A DNA stretch of 64,000 nucleotides from Acetobacter vaccinii (GCF_008365315.1 NZ_CP043506.1:62001-126000), one strand, 5' to 3'. Numbered from the stretch's first letter, positions 18,477-27,602 are shown. Program-made: numbers and translations. The notes: generated by a model from the letters alone, not told the origin.

Positions 18477-18665
18477 TATACAAACAATCCGTGTCTCCGG
18501 GCTGTTGCCGACCGCCGCGCGCGGCCACTGTCCCACCCTGATGAAGCTCCGGGCAGCGGGTATCTTGCAGGCAGGCAACCGCCCGCACGACTGGCCGCAA
18601 ACATGCCCCGTACGCCTGGCAATGCTGTAGCGGACCGCCCCCTATGCGTCTATAATACAGGGGCA

Positions 18666-18980
18666 ATGACCATATTTTTCCCCCGCTGGCCTGCGCTGGC
18701 TGGCCTGTGCCTTCTCCTGTTTTCCGCAAGCCCCCTGCACGCGGAGCAACACCTGTGCACATGGGTATGGAACTGCACCAACAAGGCATGCAGGCATGTG
18801 CCCCAATGCCTGAACTCCTACGATGTCATCCCGCCTGAACCGCTGGAACTGCCCCCGGTTGCCCCGCTGGACGCCGGGTCCTCCCCCGCTGCCAACCTGC
18901 CCCCTGCGGGCCGCCACACCTGCGTGCCCCGGCATATCTGCACATCCTATGGAGTTTGCGAATGGCAGACACGGTGCTGA
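18666..18980 (+). CDS. Small cysteine-rich secreted protein, function unknown
   Basis: About 104 residues. A signal peptide ends SASPLHA near residue 27. The mature part is short, with eight or so cysteines: CTWVWNCTNKACRHVPQC near its start and CVPRHICTSYGVCEWQTRC at the very end, joined by a Pro/Ala/Leu linker. The two Cys clusters suggest disulfide-bonded hooks in the periplasm or outside the cell. The gene diverges from the flippase gene and overlaps the next secreted-protein gene by 19 bases. I do not recognise a family. Confidence 0.65.
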   Translation: MTIFFPRWPALAGLCLLLFSASPLHAEQHLCTWVWNCTNKACRHVPQCLNSYDVIPPEPLELPPVAPLDAGSSPAANLPPAGRHTCVPRHICTSYGVCEWQTRC

Positions 18981-19357
18981 TACCAGCCTCCCGCTGGCTA
19001 CTACTTGCAGCAGCCCTGGGGCTGAACTGTGGCTTGGCCCTGCCAGCAAGTGCCGTGCGCTGTTCCGGCCCTTACAGCTATCAGATGTGTGTGGATGAAT
19101 CCGGCGGAGCAGTCACCATATCCCACTTCGGCAGGGAAAGTGTTGTCTCCAGCCAGAAAGGGGACACGGGGGAATCCTATAGCCAGTTTTCAACCACGTT
19201 AGGCAAAACCACCTATACCGACAGCATCGATAGCCACGGCCATGTCCATTCCGAAATTACGGATGCCCCGCTAAACAGTGCCCTGTCAGACGCCAGAGGG
19301 GATTTTACCGACTTGAACCCAAAAGTGCTGCCCCGCCCTGAAGGAGAGCAGCACTGA
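18962..19357 (+). CDS. Small secreted protein, function unknown
   Basis: About 131 residues: a hydrophobic signal (WLLLAAALGLNCGLALPASA) followed by a hydrophilic, Ser/Gly/Thr/Asp-rich mature protein. One early Cys pair (VRCSGPYSYQMCVDESGG) precedes a polar body with TYTDSIDSHGHVHSE. I chose ATG 18962 for GGAG seven bases upstream. It overlaps the preceding Cys-rich gene and is probably co-translated with it. No known domain is apparent. Position next to the polysaccharide locus suggests a cell-surface or matrix role, as conjecture only. Confidence 0.62.
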   Translation: MADTVLIPASRWLLLAAALGLNCGLALPASAVRCSGPYSYQMCVDESGGAVTISHFGRESVVSSQKGDTGESYSQFSTTLGKTTYTDSIDSHGHVHSEITDAPLNSALSDARGDFTDLNPKVLPRPEGEQH

Positions 19358-19515
19358 GACTCCAAACCGTTAATATTTTATGAAATACAGAATACACCAG
19401 AAAAGCTCATGAAAAACAGTGAGACTCGACAGTAAACCCAAGGCTTGGATACAGAACAAACCACCGTGGTAGACCACATCGTGATGGCTCTGCCATAGCT
19501 GACCTCGCTTCCTTG

Positions 19516-20874
19516 TTACTTGAAAATAACAATACGATTCCGGCCCTGCCGCTTGGCCTGGTACAGCGCCTGGTCTGCCTGGTTGATAATCACCTTGGTG
19601 CGCGTCTGCTCATCAAACGTGCTGACCCCGCCAGACAGTGTGACGGACACCTTGTCATTGTCAGAAAGAAAAATCGGGGTGGCCGCAACGTCGGTACGGA
19701 TCCGCTCAGCACATTTACGCGCTTCTTCCGACGAGGCTTCCGTCAGAACAATCAGAAATTCCTCCCCGCCATAGCGGAAGACAAAATCGTTGGCACGCAG
19801 GCTTTTCATGATGATGTCGGCAACAAAGCGCAGGACTTCATCCCCCACCAGATGCCCGCGGCTGTCATTGATGTTTTTGAAATGGTCGATATCGAGCATG
19901 ACCAGACTGAATTTCTTGTCATTCGCAATAGAGAACGAGATTTCGTTCTGAATGACAGTATCCAGAAAACGCCTGTTCAGCATTTTGGTCAGCGGGTCCA
20001 GACCATTCTGGATCGATTCAATACTGTGGAAAGCCCGATTGATCAGGAAGTTGAATTCACTGACATTTTTCTTCAGGTCTGCTGTCAGTACCATAGTATC
20101 GACAGAGCCATCCTGCATGCCTTCAACAAGCAGATCAATCTGGCGTATTTTATCCTTGATCAAGGAATACTCATTAGTCCCCTTAAACAAGGCCTGTCCC
20201 TTGTGCGACATCCACAAGCCAAACTGGGACTCCGTCAGCTTGGTCACCTTGTAAACTTCGTTCTCGCACAGGCAGAACAGGGCGTGGGTACACCAGTCGA
20301 AGAAGGTCGTTTTCTGAATTTCCTTCTCGTAATTCAGGTCCTGACCCAACGACACCATTCTGAACGCTTCGTCGGATTCTATTTTCTTACGCAGGTCCGT
20401 ATCGTACGACTGAGAAATGAACTTGAGGGAAAAATCCGTCATTGAACTGACGTAGGATATAGCCGTCAGTCGGTCGTCCTGTTCTGGAAAAAACTTTACA
20501 ATACAATCAAATAGACGCTGCTTGATGGTATAGAGGCCATACACCACAAGATGGGTGGGTATTTCCAGCTTGGCATGGACCGCGCCGACCTTGCGCTGGA
20601 AGTCACACAGGGCGTCGATGTCTTCTTCCTGCACCGAAAACAGGCTTTTCATCCACAACAACAGATCAACGCGCAGGCGGTCCTCGATCATCTTTTTATC
20701 AAGGAACTGCGCCGCATACTTATGCTGCAACAGGGATTCGTAGAAAACGTTTACGCAGTCACCACCGCTCTCATCAACAATAGTACGGAGTCCATCACGG
20801 ATTTTAGGCGCAGTGTTCTTGATTATTTCTTTCCATTGCATGTCAGGCAGCAAATAAATGAATTCTTTGCTCAT
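19516..20874 (-). CDS. Globin-coupled diguanylate cyclase (DosC-like)
   Basis: About 452 residues: an N-terminal sensor globin (about 1-160), a helical middle part, and a C-terminal GGDEF domain. In the globin, VHAKLEIP places a candidate haem-binding proximal His at about residue 100, and VNVFYESLL puts a distal-side Tyr near 45, as in E. coli DosC. The cyclase has DPLTKMLNRR, LDIDHFKNIND, the active site GGEEF (about 369-373) and an inhibitory RxxD site (RAND) five residues before it, so it should make c-di-GMP and be product-inhibited. The gene stands alone on the minus strand. Its G+C is visibly lower than its neighbours (about 50% in sampled lines against about two thirds in gpmI). Confidence 0.9.
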   Translation of the reverse strand: MSKEFIYLLPDMQWKEIIKNTAPKIRDGLRTIVDESGGDCVNVFYESLLQHKYAAQFLDKKMIEDRLRVDLLLWMKSLFSVQEEDIDALCDFQRKVGAVHAKLEIPTHLVVYGLYTIKQRLFDCIVKFFPEQDDRLTAISYVSSMTDFSLKFISQSYDTDLRKKIESDEAFRMVSLGQDLNYEKEIQKTTFFDWCTHALFCLCENEVYKVTKLTESQFGLWMSHKGQALFKGTNEYSLIKDKIRQIDLLVEGMQDGSVDTMVLTADLKKNVSEFNFLINRAFHSIESIQNGLDPLTKMLNRRFLDTVIQNEISFSIANDKKFSLVMLDIDHFKNINDSRGHLVGDEVLRFVADIIMKSLRANDFVFRYGGEEFLIVLTEASSEEARKCAERIRTDVAATPIFLSDNDKVSVTLSGGVSTFDEQTRTKVIINQADQALYQAKRQGRNRIVIFK

Positions 20875-21174
20875 AATAGATAAAAAGCCCTCTGATATGG
20901 AAATAGCCCGATACGATTTGTACTGCCGCGCTCTATTGGCCTCAGACAAGATGTCAGGGTCAGGACGCATCCGTTTAGCCGCGCTGTTCTGTATTCTCAA
21001 CCCAGATAATCTGCCTTACCAGAATATGCACGCCACGTATCAGCAAAACGCGTGACAAATTATACTTCTGGCAGGCCATCACTGGCGGCACAGCCCCCAC
21101 CCCTTTGTGCTGGGGGGCTTTTGGTGGCATAATTGGCCAAATACTCAAAAACAGACACTAAGGCACTTCGTCCC
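20875..21174. promoter_or_regulatory. Intergenic region between cyclase and gpmI
   Basis: About 300 bases between two outward-facing genes, so it should hold both promoters. On the plus strand a TATACT box (21061-21066) has no good -35 partner. A GC-rich hairpin with arms around 21092-21098 and 21110-21117 ends in CTTTT and might act as an attenuator for gpmI. I see no gene here. Confidence 0.35.
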
Positions 21175-22713
21175 ATGGCAGCATCTCCCTCCCCGACAAA
21201 ACGACCCGTCATGCTCGTTATTCTTGATGGTTTCGGATGGCGGGAAGAACAGGCTGACAATGCCGTGCATCTGGCCCAGACCCCCAGCTTTGACCGCCTG
21301 TGGCGCGACAACCCCCACAGCTTTATCCGCACCAGCGGGGAAGATGTGGGCCTGCCCGAGGGGCAGATGGGCAATTCCGAAGTCGGGCACCTCAACATCG
21401 GCGCAGGCCGCGTTGTCATGCAGGAACTGCCGCGCATTTTCAGCGCTATCGAGGACGGTAGCCTGGCCCGGAGCCAGGTCCTGCGTGACTTTATCAGCAC
21501 CCTCAAGGCCAGTGGCGGCACCTGCCACCTCATGGGCCTGATCTCCCCCGGTGGCGTACATTCCCATCAGGACCATGCCGCAGCTCTGGCCCGCATTGTG
21601 CTGGACGCCGGTGTGCCCGTCGCCATCCACCTGTTTACCGACGGGCGCGACACCGCCCCCCGCTCGGCACAGGAGTATCTCCGTCAGTTTCAGGCAGCCC
21701 TGCCCGAAAAAGCCCAACTGGCCACTGTTTCGGGCCGCTACTACGCCATGGACCGCGACAAGCGCTGGGACCGGGTGGAAAAAGCCTACAATGCCCTTGT
21801 CGATGCCACCGGCCCTGTGGCGCAAACCCCCGAAGCCGTGATTACCAGCGCCTATGCCGCTGATATTTCGGACGAGTTTGTGCTGCCGACCATTATTGAT
21901 GGCTACAAGGGTATGCAGGATGGTGATGGCATTCTGTCCTTCAACTTCCGCGCCGACCGTATCCGCCAGATTATGGATGCCCTGCTGGAGCCGGACTTCA
22001 ACGGTTTTGCGCGCACGCGCGTTGTCCGTTTTGCCGCAGCCGTGGCCATGACCCATTACAGCGACACGCTGCGCGCACGCATGACCGTGTTGTTCCCCCC
22101 CGAGGAACTGACCAACCTGCTGGGTGAGGTTGTTGCCAACGCAGGCCTGCGCCAGCTCCGCATGGCGGAGACTGAAAAATACCCCCACGTGACCTATTTT
22201 ATGAACGGCGGGCGCGAAACCCTGTTTGAAGGGGAAGATCGCATCCTTGTTCCCTCCCCCAAGGTTGCCACCTATGACCTGCAACCCGAGATGTCGGCTG
22301 CTGAACTGACCGACAAAGCCGTGGAGGCTATCGGCAGCGGCACTTATGACCTGATTGTTCTCAACTTCGCCAACCCCGACATGGTTGGGCATACGGGCAT
22401 CCTCACCGCGGCCATCAAAGCGGTGGAAGCGGTCGATACCGGGCTTGGCCGCATAGCCAAGGCTGTTGCCGACGCCAATGGTGCCCTGCTTGTCACCGCT
22501 GATCACGGAAACTGCGAAACCATGACAGACCCGCAGACCGGCGGCCCGCACACGGCCCATACGCTCAATCTGGTGCCCCTCGTGGCCTGCGGCACCACGG
22601 TGCAGAACCTGCGTGAAGGCGGCAAGCTGGCTGATCTGGCCCCCACTCTGCTGGACATCATGGGTCTGCCCAAGCCTGCCGATATGACGGGGGCCTCCCT
22701 CCTCGCGCACTGA
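21175..22713 (+). CDS. gpmI: 2,3-bisphosphoglycerate-independent phosphoglycerate mutase
   Basis: The 512-residue cytosolic glycolytic enzyme interconverts 3- and 2-phosphoglycerate using two Mn ions. It shows the alkaline-phosphatase-fold landmarks: VILDGFGWRE with the metal Asp at about 18, GNSEVGHLNIGAGR with the phosphorylated Ser at about 68, LFTDGRD, FNFRADRIRQI, and the C-terminal metal site TADHGNCE. Length matches the family (about 510). ATG 21175 is the only sensible start; a TTG 42 bases upstream merely extends the frame. The EnvC-like gene follows closely on the same strand. Confidence 0.96.
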   Translation: MAASPSPTKRPVMLVILDGFGWREEQADNAVHLAQTPSFDRLWRDNPHSFIRTSGEDVGLPEGQMGNSEVGHLNIGAGRVVMQELPRIFSAIEDGSLARSQVLRDFISTLKASGGTCHLMGLISPGGVHSHQDHAAALARIVLDAGVPVAIHLFTDGRDTAPRSAQEYLRQFQAALPEKAQLATVSGRYYAMDRDKRWDRVEKAYNALVDATGPVAQTPEAVITSAYAADISDEFVLPTIIDGYKGMQDGDGILSFNFRADRIRQIMDALLEPDFNGFARTRVVRFAAAVAMTHYSDTLRARMTVLFPPEELTNLLGEVVANAGLRQLRMAETEKYPHVTYFMNGGRETLFEGEDRILVPSPKVATYDLQPEMSAAELTDKAVEAIGSGTYDLIVLNFANPDMVGHTGILTAAIKAVEAVDTGLGRIAKAVADANGALLVTADHGNCETMTDPQTGGPHTAHTLNLVPLVACGTTVQNLREGGKLADLAPTLLDIMGLPKPADMTGASLLAH

Positions 22714-22767
22714 ATGACGCCTGACCGGCCCTTCCCCCGCCTGACGGGCACTCCCCCCAGAGGGGCA

Positions 22768-24222
22768 ATGGCCGGACGCCGCGCCATCATTGCTGTGGGC
22801 TGCCTCTGCCTGCCCCTTCCCTCCGCCTGGGGGGAAGGCAAGCATGCCCATCATGCGCATACCGCACCATCATCACCAAAGCATGCCACCCAGCATGCCC
22901 CGCGCCACCAACACCCCGCAGCAGCCCCAGCGCACAACCCCAGCGCATTGGAGCAGGCCAAGGCGGCAGTCGCGGCCGTGCATGCCCGACAGCAGAGCCT
23001 GAACTACGAGCGGTCCCAACAGTCCAGCACGGTCGCGCAGTCTCGCACCCTCAAGGAAGAAGCACAGGCCCGCGCCGCCACAAGCCGCCACAAGGCCGCA
23101 GCGCTGTCGCTGGCAACGCTGGATGCCACAACCCACCTGCATGACACGGAACAGCAGATTGCCGATGTCGATGCCCGCATGCAGGCCACCCGTGCTGAAC
23201 AGGCCAGTTTGCAAACCGCCCTGCGGGAAGACACAAAAGCCCTGGGGCCGATCCTCCCACTGGCCGAGCGCCTGTCGCTCTATCCATCCGACACGCTGCT
23301 GGCTGCACCGCTGGCACAGGACAATGCCATAACCGGTTTTTTGATCCTGCGCGGCCTATCCCGCCAGATGGAACACCGCGCGCAGGACATGCGTGATCGC
23401 CAGGACCGCCTGAATACGCTGGATGCAGAGCTGAGCGAGCAGAAAACGCATCTGGCCCAGTTGGAACAAAACCAGCAGCAACAACGCAGCCTTGTCAGCC
23501 AGCAGGCCGCCCAGGCCCGCCGCGCCCAGAAACAGGCCGACGCCGATGCCAGGCAGGCCGTGCGCCAGTTGCAGTTAGCCACACAACGGGCCGCAACCCT
23601 GCAAGACGCCATTGCCCGACTGGACGCCATGGAAACAGCGGCCAAAACCACAATGCAGCAGGAACTGGACGCCGAAACCCGCAGGCAGGAAGAAGCCCGC
23701 GCTCTGGCCCGCCGTCAGGCAGCACTGGCGCAGGCACAGGCAGCCGCCCGCACCCAAGCGGCTGCCAGACACACAGCGCCCCCACCTGCCACACCCACGC
23801 AGCAGGTCGCGCCAGCCACTGCCCAGACAGCGGATGACACTCCGGACTCCGGCGCTGGCATAGGCCATGCACTGCGGCCTGTTGCCGGCATTCTGGTCAC
23901 AGCCTGGGGGTCACAAACCGAATCCGGCCCCGCGACCGGCATGACCTACCGCACCCCCTCGTCCGCCAGTGTGCGTGCGCCCTGCACCGGGTCTGTCGAT
24001 TTTGCAGGCAGTTTCCGCACCTATGGGCAGATGGTCATTCTCAACTGTGGGCAGCACTATCGTTTCGTTCTGGCTGGGCTGTCCGCCCTGTCGGTAGACA
24101 CCGGGCAGACACTGGCCAAAGGGGCACCTGTCGGGCGCATGGGGGCTGCCGATAGTGCGACACGGCTTTTCCTGCAGTTGCGGCACGGCCAGAAAACCGT
24201 CAATCCTGCCTCCTACCTGTAA
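22768..24222 (+). CDS. EnvC/NlpD-like murein hydrolase activator with degenerate LytM domain
   Basis: About 484 residues: a signal peptide (to about residue 22), a His/Ala/Pro-rich stretch, a long coiled coil of Gln/Ala/Arg heptads (about 65-350), and a C-terminal peptidase M23/LytM-like domain (RPVAGILVTAWGSQTESG, VRAPCTGSVDFAGSFRTYGQMVIL). The zinc-ligand His and HxH of active LytM enzymes are missing, as expected of EnvC-type proteins that activate amidases during cell separation. ATG 22768 has AGAGGGG just upstream; an ATG at 22714 abutting the gpmI stop is the alternative. The gpmI-envC-ctpA-deacetylase order is common in Alphaproteobacteria. Confidence 0.85.
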   Translation: MAGRRAIIAVGCLCLPLPSAWGEGKHAHHAHTAPSSPKHATQHAPRHQHPAAAPAHNPSALEQAKAAVAAVHARQQSLNYERSQQSSTVAQSRTLKEEAQARAATSRHKAAALSLATLDATTHLHDTEQQIADVDARMQATRAEQASLQTALREDTKALGPILPLAERLSLYPSDTLLAAPLAQDNAITGFLILRGLSRQMEHRAQDMRDRQDRLNTLDAELSEQKTHLAQLEQNQQQQRSLVSQQAAQARRAQKQADADARQAVRQLQLATQRAATLQDAIARLDAMETAAKTTMQQELDAETRRQEEARALARRQAALAQAQAAARTQAAARHTAPPPATPTQQVAPATAQTADDTPDSGAGIGHALRPVAGILVTAWGSQTESGPATGMTYRTPSSASVRAPCTGSVDFAGSFRTYGQMVILNCGQHYRFVLAGLSALSVDTGQTLAKGAPVGRMGAADSATRLFLQLRHGQKTVNPASYL

Positions 24223-24395
24223 GTGGGCTGCGTGCGGGCGGTTTCCCTCTGTGGCGGAACAGGCTAGTCTGCCGTTTCGCACCGGCGGCTGCCCCTGTTT
24301 GCAGGCACCCAGACCCGCCGGACCGCGCAGGTTGAAAAGACAGTGAAGAACACGCGCGGGGGCTTACACAACCCGGCGACAGGAGACACGATCGC

Positions 24396-25844
24396 ATGAA
24401 GTTCCGCTCTGGTCTGATGCTCGGCGCCACTGCCATGACCGGCCTTGCCCTGATTTTTTCGCCGGGTCATTTTCCCTCGGGGCACATGCTCGCTTCCGTC
24501 GCACGGGCTGAGACCCCCGCCCCAGATGCAGCCCCCACCACCAACCATGCCGAAACATACCGCCTGCTGACCCTGTTTGGCACGGTGCTGGACCTTGTCC
24601 GCTCGGACTATGTCGAGCCCGTGTCCGACCGCGACCTCATTACCAATGCGCTCAACGGTATGCTCAGCGGTCTGGACCCGCACAGCTCGTACATGACCCA
24701 GAAGCAGTACGAAGACATGATGGTCCAGATGAAGGGCGAGTTCGGGGGCCTTGGGCTGGAACTGCAACAGCAGGACGGACATATCCGCGTTGTTTCCCCC
24801 ATTGATGGCACACCCGGCTTCCGCGCTGGCATCAAATCTGGTGATTACATCATCGCCGTGGATGGCCACACGGTGGACGGCATGCCGCTTGATGAAGCCG
24901 TCAAGAAAATGCGCGGTAAGCCCAACACCAAGATCACCCTGACCATTGTGCGCGCCAAGACGCCCAAGCCGCTGACCATTACGCTGACGCGCGAAATCAT
25001 CCACATTGATGTGGTGAAGTCCGCCCTGTACGACCGTATTGGCTATATCCGGATCGCCCAGTTCAACGAAACCACGGAAAAGGAACTGCTCAAGGCTTAC
25101 AACAGCCTCAAGCAGCAGGCTGGTGGCAAGCTGGCGGGGCTGGTGCTTGACCTGCGTAACGACCCGGGCGGCCTGCTGGATCAGGCAGTTGATGTGTCGG
25201 CCAGCTTCATCCGCTCGGGTGAGATTGTTTCGACCCGCGCGCGCCACCCCAAGGACAGCCAGCGGTGGGATGCCCACGGCACCGATATTACCGATGGCCT
25301 GCCTATTGTGGTGCTGATCAACGGTGGCTCCGCCTCCGCGTCGGAAATTGTGTCCGGCGCCCTGCAGGACCACCACCGCGCCGTGCTGCTGGGCACCCGC
25401 TCGTTCGGCAAGGGGTCGGTCCAGTCGATCATTCCCATTCCGGGCAATGGGGCCATCCGCCTGACAACGGCACGCTATTACACGCCGTCTGGCCGCTCCA
25501 TCCAGGCACTGGGCATTACGCCCGATATTCTGGTGCGTGAAACCCGCGAAGACCCTGGCTTCAGCCTGCGTGAAGCTGATCTGGAGCATATTCTCAAAAA
25601 CCAGGGCGGCAACCAGACCAAGGCCCAGCCCCGGACAGACCTGCCCGCCATTGCCAAGGATATTCCGTCCGACCCGCCGCAGAACTGGCCGGAGTTTGAC
25701 TACAGCAAACCCGCAACCGACTTCCAGTTGCAGGAAGGGCTGCGCGTCGTGCGCTCCATGGCTGGCCTGCCTGCCCCCAACCCGGTGGCAAACCTGCCTC
25801 CGCTCAAGCCGGCCCCCAAGGCCGACTGCAACGCCCATAACTGA
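24396..25844 (+). CDS. ctpA: C-terminal processing peptidase (S41 family)
   Basis: A 482-residue exported protease. A signal sequence (to about 38, SVARA) is followed by the N-terminal helical part, a PDZ domain (about 115-195, GGLGLELQQQDGHIRVV) and the S41 catalytic domain. NGGSASASEI carries the nucleophile Ser (about 314) and RSFGKGSVQ the general-base Lys (about 339). It trims periplasmic proteins from their C-termini. The last 90 residues are a Pro-rich tail. The gene starts 173 bases after the envC-like gene and lies 20 bases before the deacetylase gene. Confidence 0.95.
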   Translation: MKFRSGLMLGATAMTGLALIFSPGHFPSGHMLASVARAETPAPDAAPTTNHAETYRLLTLFGTVLDLVRSDYVEPVSDRDLITNALNGMLSGLDPHSSYMTQKQYEDMMVQMKGEFGGLGLELQQQDGHIRVVSPIDGTPGFRAGIKSGDYIIAVDGHTVDGMPLDEAVKKMRGKPNTKITLTIVRAKTPKPLTITLTREIIHIDVVKSALYDRIGYIRIAQFNETTEKELLKAYNSLKQQAGGKLAGLVLDLRNDPGGLLDQAVDVSASFIRSGEIVSTRARHPKDSQRWDAHGTDITDGLPIVVLINGGSASASEIVSGALQDHHRAVLLGTRSFGKGSVQSIIPIPGNGAIRLTTARYYTPSGRSIQALGITPDILVRETREDPGFSLREADLEHILKNQGGNQTKAQPRTDLPAIAKDIPSDPPQNWPEFDYSKPATDFQLQEGLRVVRSMAGLPAPNPVANLPPLKPAPKADCNAHN

Positions 25845-25864
25845 ACAGCAGAAAGGCGGCGGCC

Positions 25865-26956
25865 ATGAACACCCCTACCCTGTGGCAACAGCTTCCGGCC
25901 AGTGGGCGGCTGTTTTTGCGCTTCTGGGGGGGCGGCCTGGGGGCCGCCGCCATTCTTGCTCTCAGCCTTCAGGTCATGGGGCCACCCCGGCATGATCTGG
26001 AAGGGCAGGATATTGATGTCACCGGCAACAACCCGGCCGACAAGTCCGCCCGCACTGGTATTCTCCCCCCGCAGACAGCCCTGCTGGCCCGCAAGGATGG
26101 GCCAGGGGGCTATCCGCTGCCTGTACGTGGTCCTCATGGCCAGACGGCACGGCGCGCCTATGCCGCCCCTGCTGTTGACGTGCCACCCGGCACCCCCATG
26201 GTCGCCCTGCTGCTGGACGGCATCACTCAGGCAGACAGCCTGAGTGATGATGCCCTGACATCCCTCCCCGGCCCGATTTCCATTGCGCTGTCCTCTGGCA
26301 CCACCGGGCTGGACACCATTGCCACCCAGGCCCGCCAGCACCAGCACGAAACCTTTATCACCCTGCCTGTGCAGGCGCAGGACAGTAAGGACCCAGCCAC
26401 CAAGGCGCTGACCCTGCTGCACTCCCCCCAGCAGAACATGGACCTGCTGACAAACACCCTATCCAGCCTGGAAGGCTATGTCGGCGTTGCCAGCACACCT
26501 GTCGGTGGCGATGACACACCCTTTACGACCTCGGAAGGGTTCCGGCCGATTTTGGAAAGCATTGATAGCCACGGCCTGCTGTACCTTGATGGCACACCCG
26601 GCACGCCTGTCACCGGGCCGGGCGTGCTGGGTCAGGTGGACGTGCGCGTTAATGCGGATACGGATATTGTGGCCATCGATATCCAGCTTCTCAAACTCCA
26701 GCAGCTTGCCCGCCAGAATGGCCGGGCCATTGGCGTTATCGGGCCGCTGCGCCCTGTCGCCCTGGCCTGCCTGCGGGCCTGGATCGCGCATTTGAAGGAT
26801 GTTGGCATTGCCCTTGTCCCCGTCAGCCAGATTGTGCTGCCAGTGGACCAGCCAGCCAGCACCCCTGCCGTTGCGGCAGGCCCGATGCGCATCAACCTGG
26901 CCAGCCCCCCTCCTCGTGGCGGCCAATTCTCACCCATTGCAGGACCACAGCATTGA
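25865..26956 (+). CDS. Divergent polysaccharide deacetylase family protein
   Basis: The 363-residue product has a short cytoplasmic start, one membrane helix (about 22-39) and a periplasmic domain of the YibQ-like divergent polysaccharide deacetylase family (PMVALLLDGI, ISIALSSGTTGLDTIATQA, TFITLPVQAQ, FRPILESIDSHGLLYLDG). The usual Asp-Asp pair appears as Leu-Asp-Gly, and the HLPM histidine is replaced by Thr, so metal-dependent activity may be lost. It follows ctpA by 20 bases and overlaps rppH by 4 bases, so the run is probably one operon. A cell-envelope role is likely; the substrate is unknown. Confidence 0.82.
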   Translation: MNTPTLWQQLPASGRLFLRFWGGGLGAAAILALSLQVMGPPRHDLEGQDIDVTGNNPADKSARTGILPPQTALLARKDGPGGYPLPVRGPHGQTARRAYAAPAVDVPPGTPMVALLLDGITQADSLSDDALTSLPGPISIALSSGTTGLDTIATQARQHQHETFITLPVQAQDSKDPATKALTLLHSPQQNMDLLTNTLSSLEGYVGVASTPVGGDDTPFTTSEGFRPILESIDSHGLLYLDGTPGTPVTGPGVLGQVDVRVNADTDIVAIDIQLLKLQQLARQNGRAIGVIGPLRPVALACLRAWIAHLKDVGIALVPVSQIVLPVDQPASTPAVAAGPMRINLASPPPRGGQFSPIAGPQH

Positions 26957-27471
26957 CGACCACTACCACGCCTCTAGACCCCGAAACCCTGCCCTACCGC
27001 CCCAATGCGGGCGCCATGATTTTTAATTCAAAAGGGCAGGTTTTCATCGCCCGCCGCACAGACATGCCCGGCGCGGGCGGCCCCCTGTCGGAAGGGACCT
27101 GGCAGTGCCCGCAAGGCGGCATTGACAAGGACGAAAGCGCGAGCGACGCCGTGCTGCGCGAAGTGTTTGAAGAAATTGGCACCAGCCATGTTCGCATTCT
27201 GGCCGAACACCCGGAATGGATTTCCTACGACCTGCCTGCCTATCTGGTCGGTCGTGCGCTGGGTGGCAAATATCGGGGCCAGATACAAAAATGGTTTGCC
27301 CTGCTGTACACGGGTGATGAAACCGACATCAGACTGAGCACACAGGCCCACCCGGAATTTGACGCCTGGATGTGGATTGACCTGAAAAGCCTGCCCTCGC
27401 GCAACGTTGGCTTTAAAAAGCCGGTTTATGAGCGTCTGGCGCAGGATTTTGCGGGCTTCGCCGTACCCTGA
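26953..27471 (+). CDS. rppH: RNA pyrophosphohydrolase RppH (Nudix)
   Basis: The 172-residue enzyme removes pyrophosphate from the 5' end of triphosphorylated RNAs and so starts their decay. It has the family opening YRPNAGAMIFNSKGQVFIARR and a complete Nudix box beginning GGIDKDESASDAVLREVFEE. KWFALLY and a C-terminal FKKPVYERL follow. The start is TTG at 26953, overlapping the stop of the deacetylase gene in the form TTGA, with AGGA upstream. Length and motifs match alphaproteobacterial RppH. Confidence 0.94.
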   Translation: MTTTTTPLDPETLPYRPNAGAMIFNSKGQVFIARRTDMPGAGGPLSEGTWQCPQGGIDKDESASDAVLREVFEEIGTSHVRILAEHPEWISYDLPAYLVGRALGGKYRGQIQKWFALLYTGDETDIRLSTQAHPEFDAWMWIDLKSLPSRNVGFKKPVYERLAQDFAGFAVP

Positions 27472-27478
27472 CTCTATA

Positions 27479-27529
27479 GATGCGCTACAGGCGGGAACTG
27501 GCTTGGTAAGCCCCGGCCTGTAGCGCATC
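27479..27529. terminator. Long inverted repeat between convergent rppH and emrB
   Basis: Two perfect 14-base arms (GATGCGCTACAGGC and GCCTGTAGCGCATC) enclose a 23-base loop that itself holds GGCTT-ggt-AAGCC. It begins 8 bases after the rppH stop, so it can serve both converging genes. No T-tract follows directly, so the terminator call is tentative. Confidence 0.5.
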
Positions 27530-27602
27530 GTATTTATCTTTCAAGAAACAGCCAAAGTGTGCGGGGCTGACGCCACGCAGCACTCTGGCCATCCACCCCG
27601 CG

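Noticed and set aside
21145-22860. A 571-codon minus-strand open frame
   Set aside because: It lies opposite gpmI, whose catalytic motifs are complete; the antisense product is a high-G+C artefact.
22768-24222. Active LytM endopeptidase
   Set aside because: The zinc-binding His residues are absent, so an EnvC-type activator role fits better.
24264-25838. A 524-codon minus-strand open frame
   Set aside because: It is antisense to ctpA, whose PDZ and S41 motifs are unmistakable.
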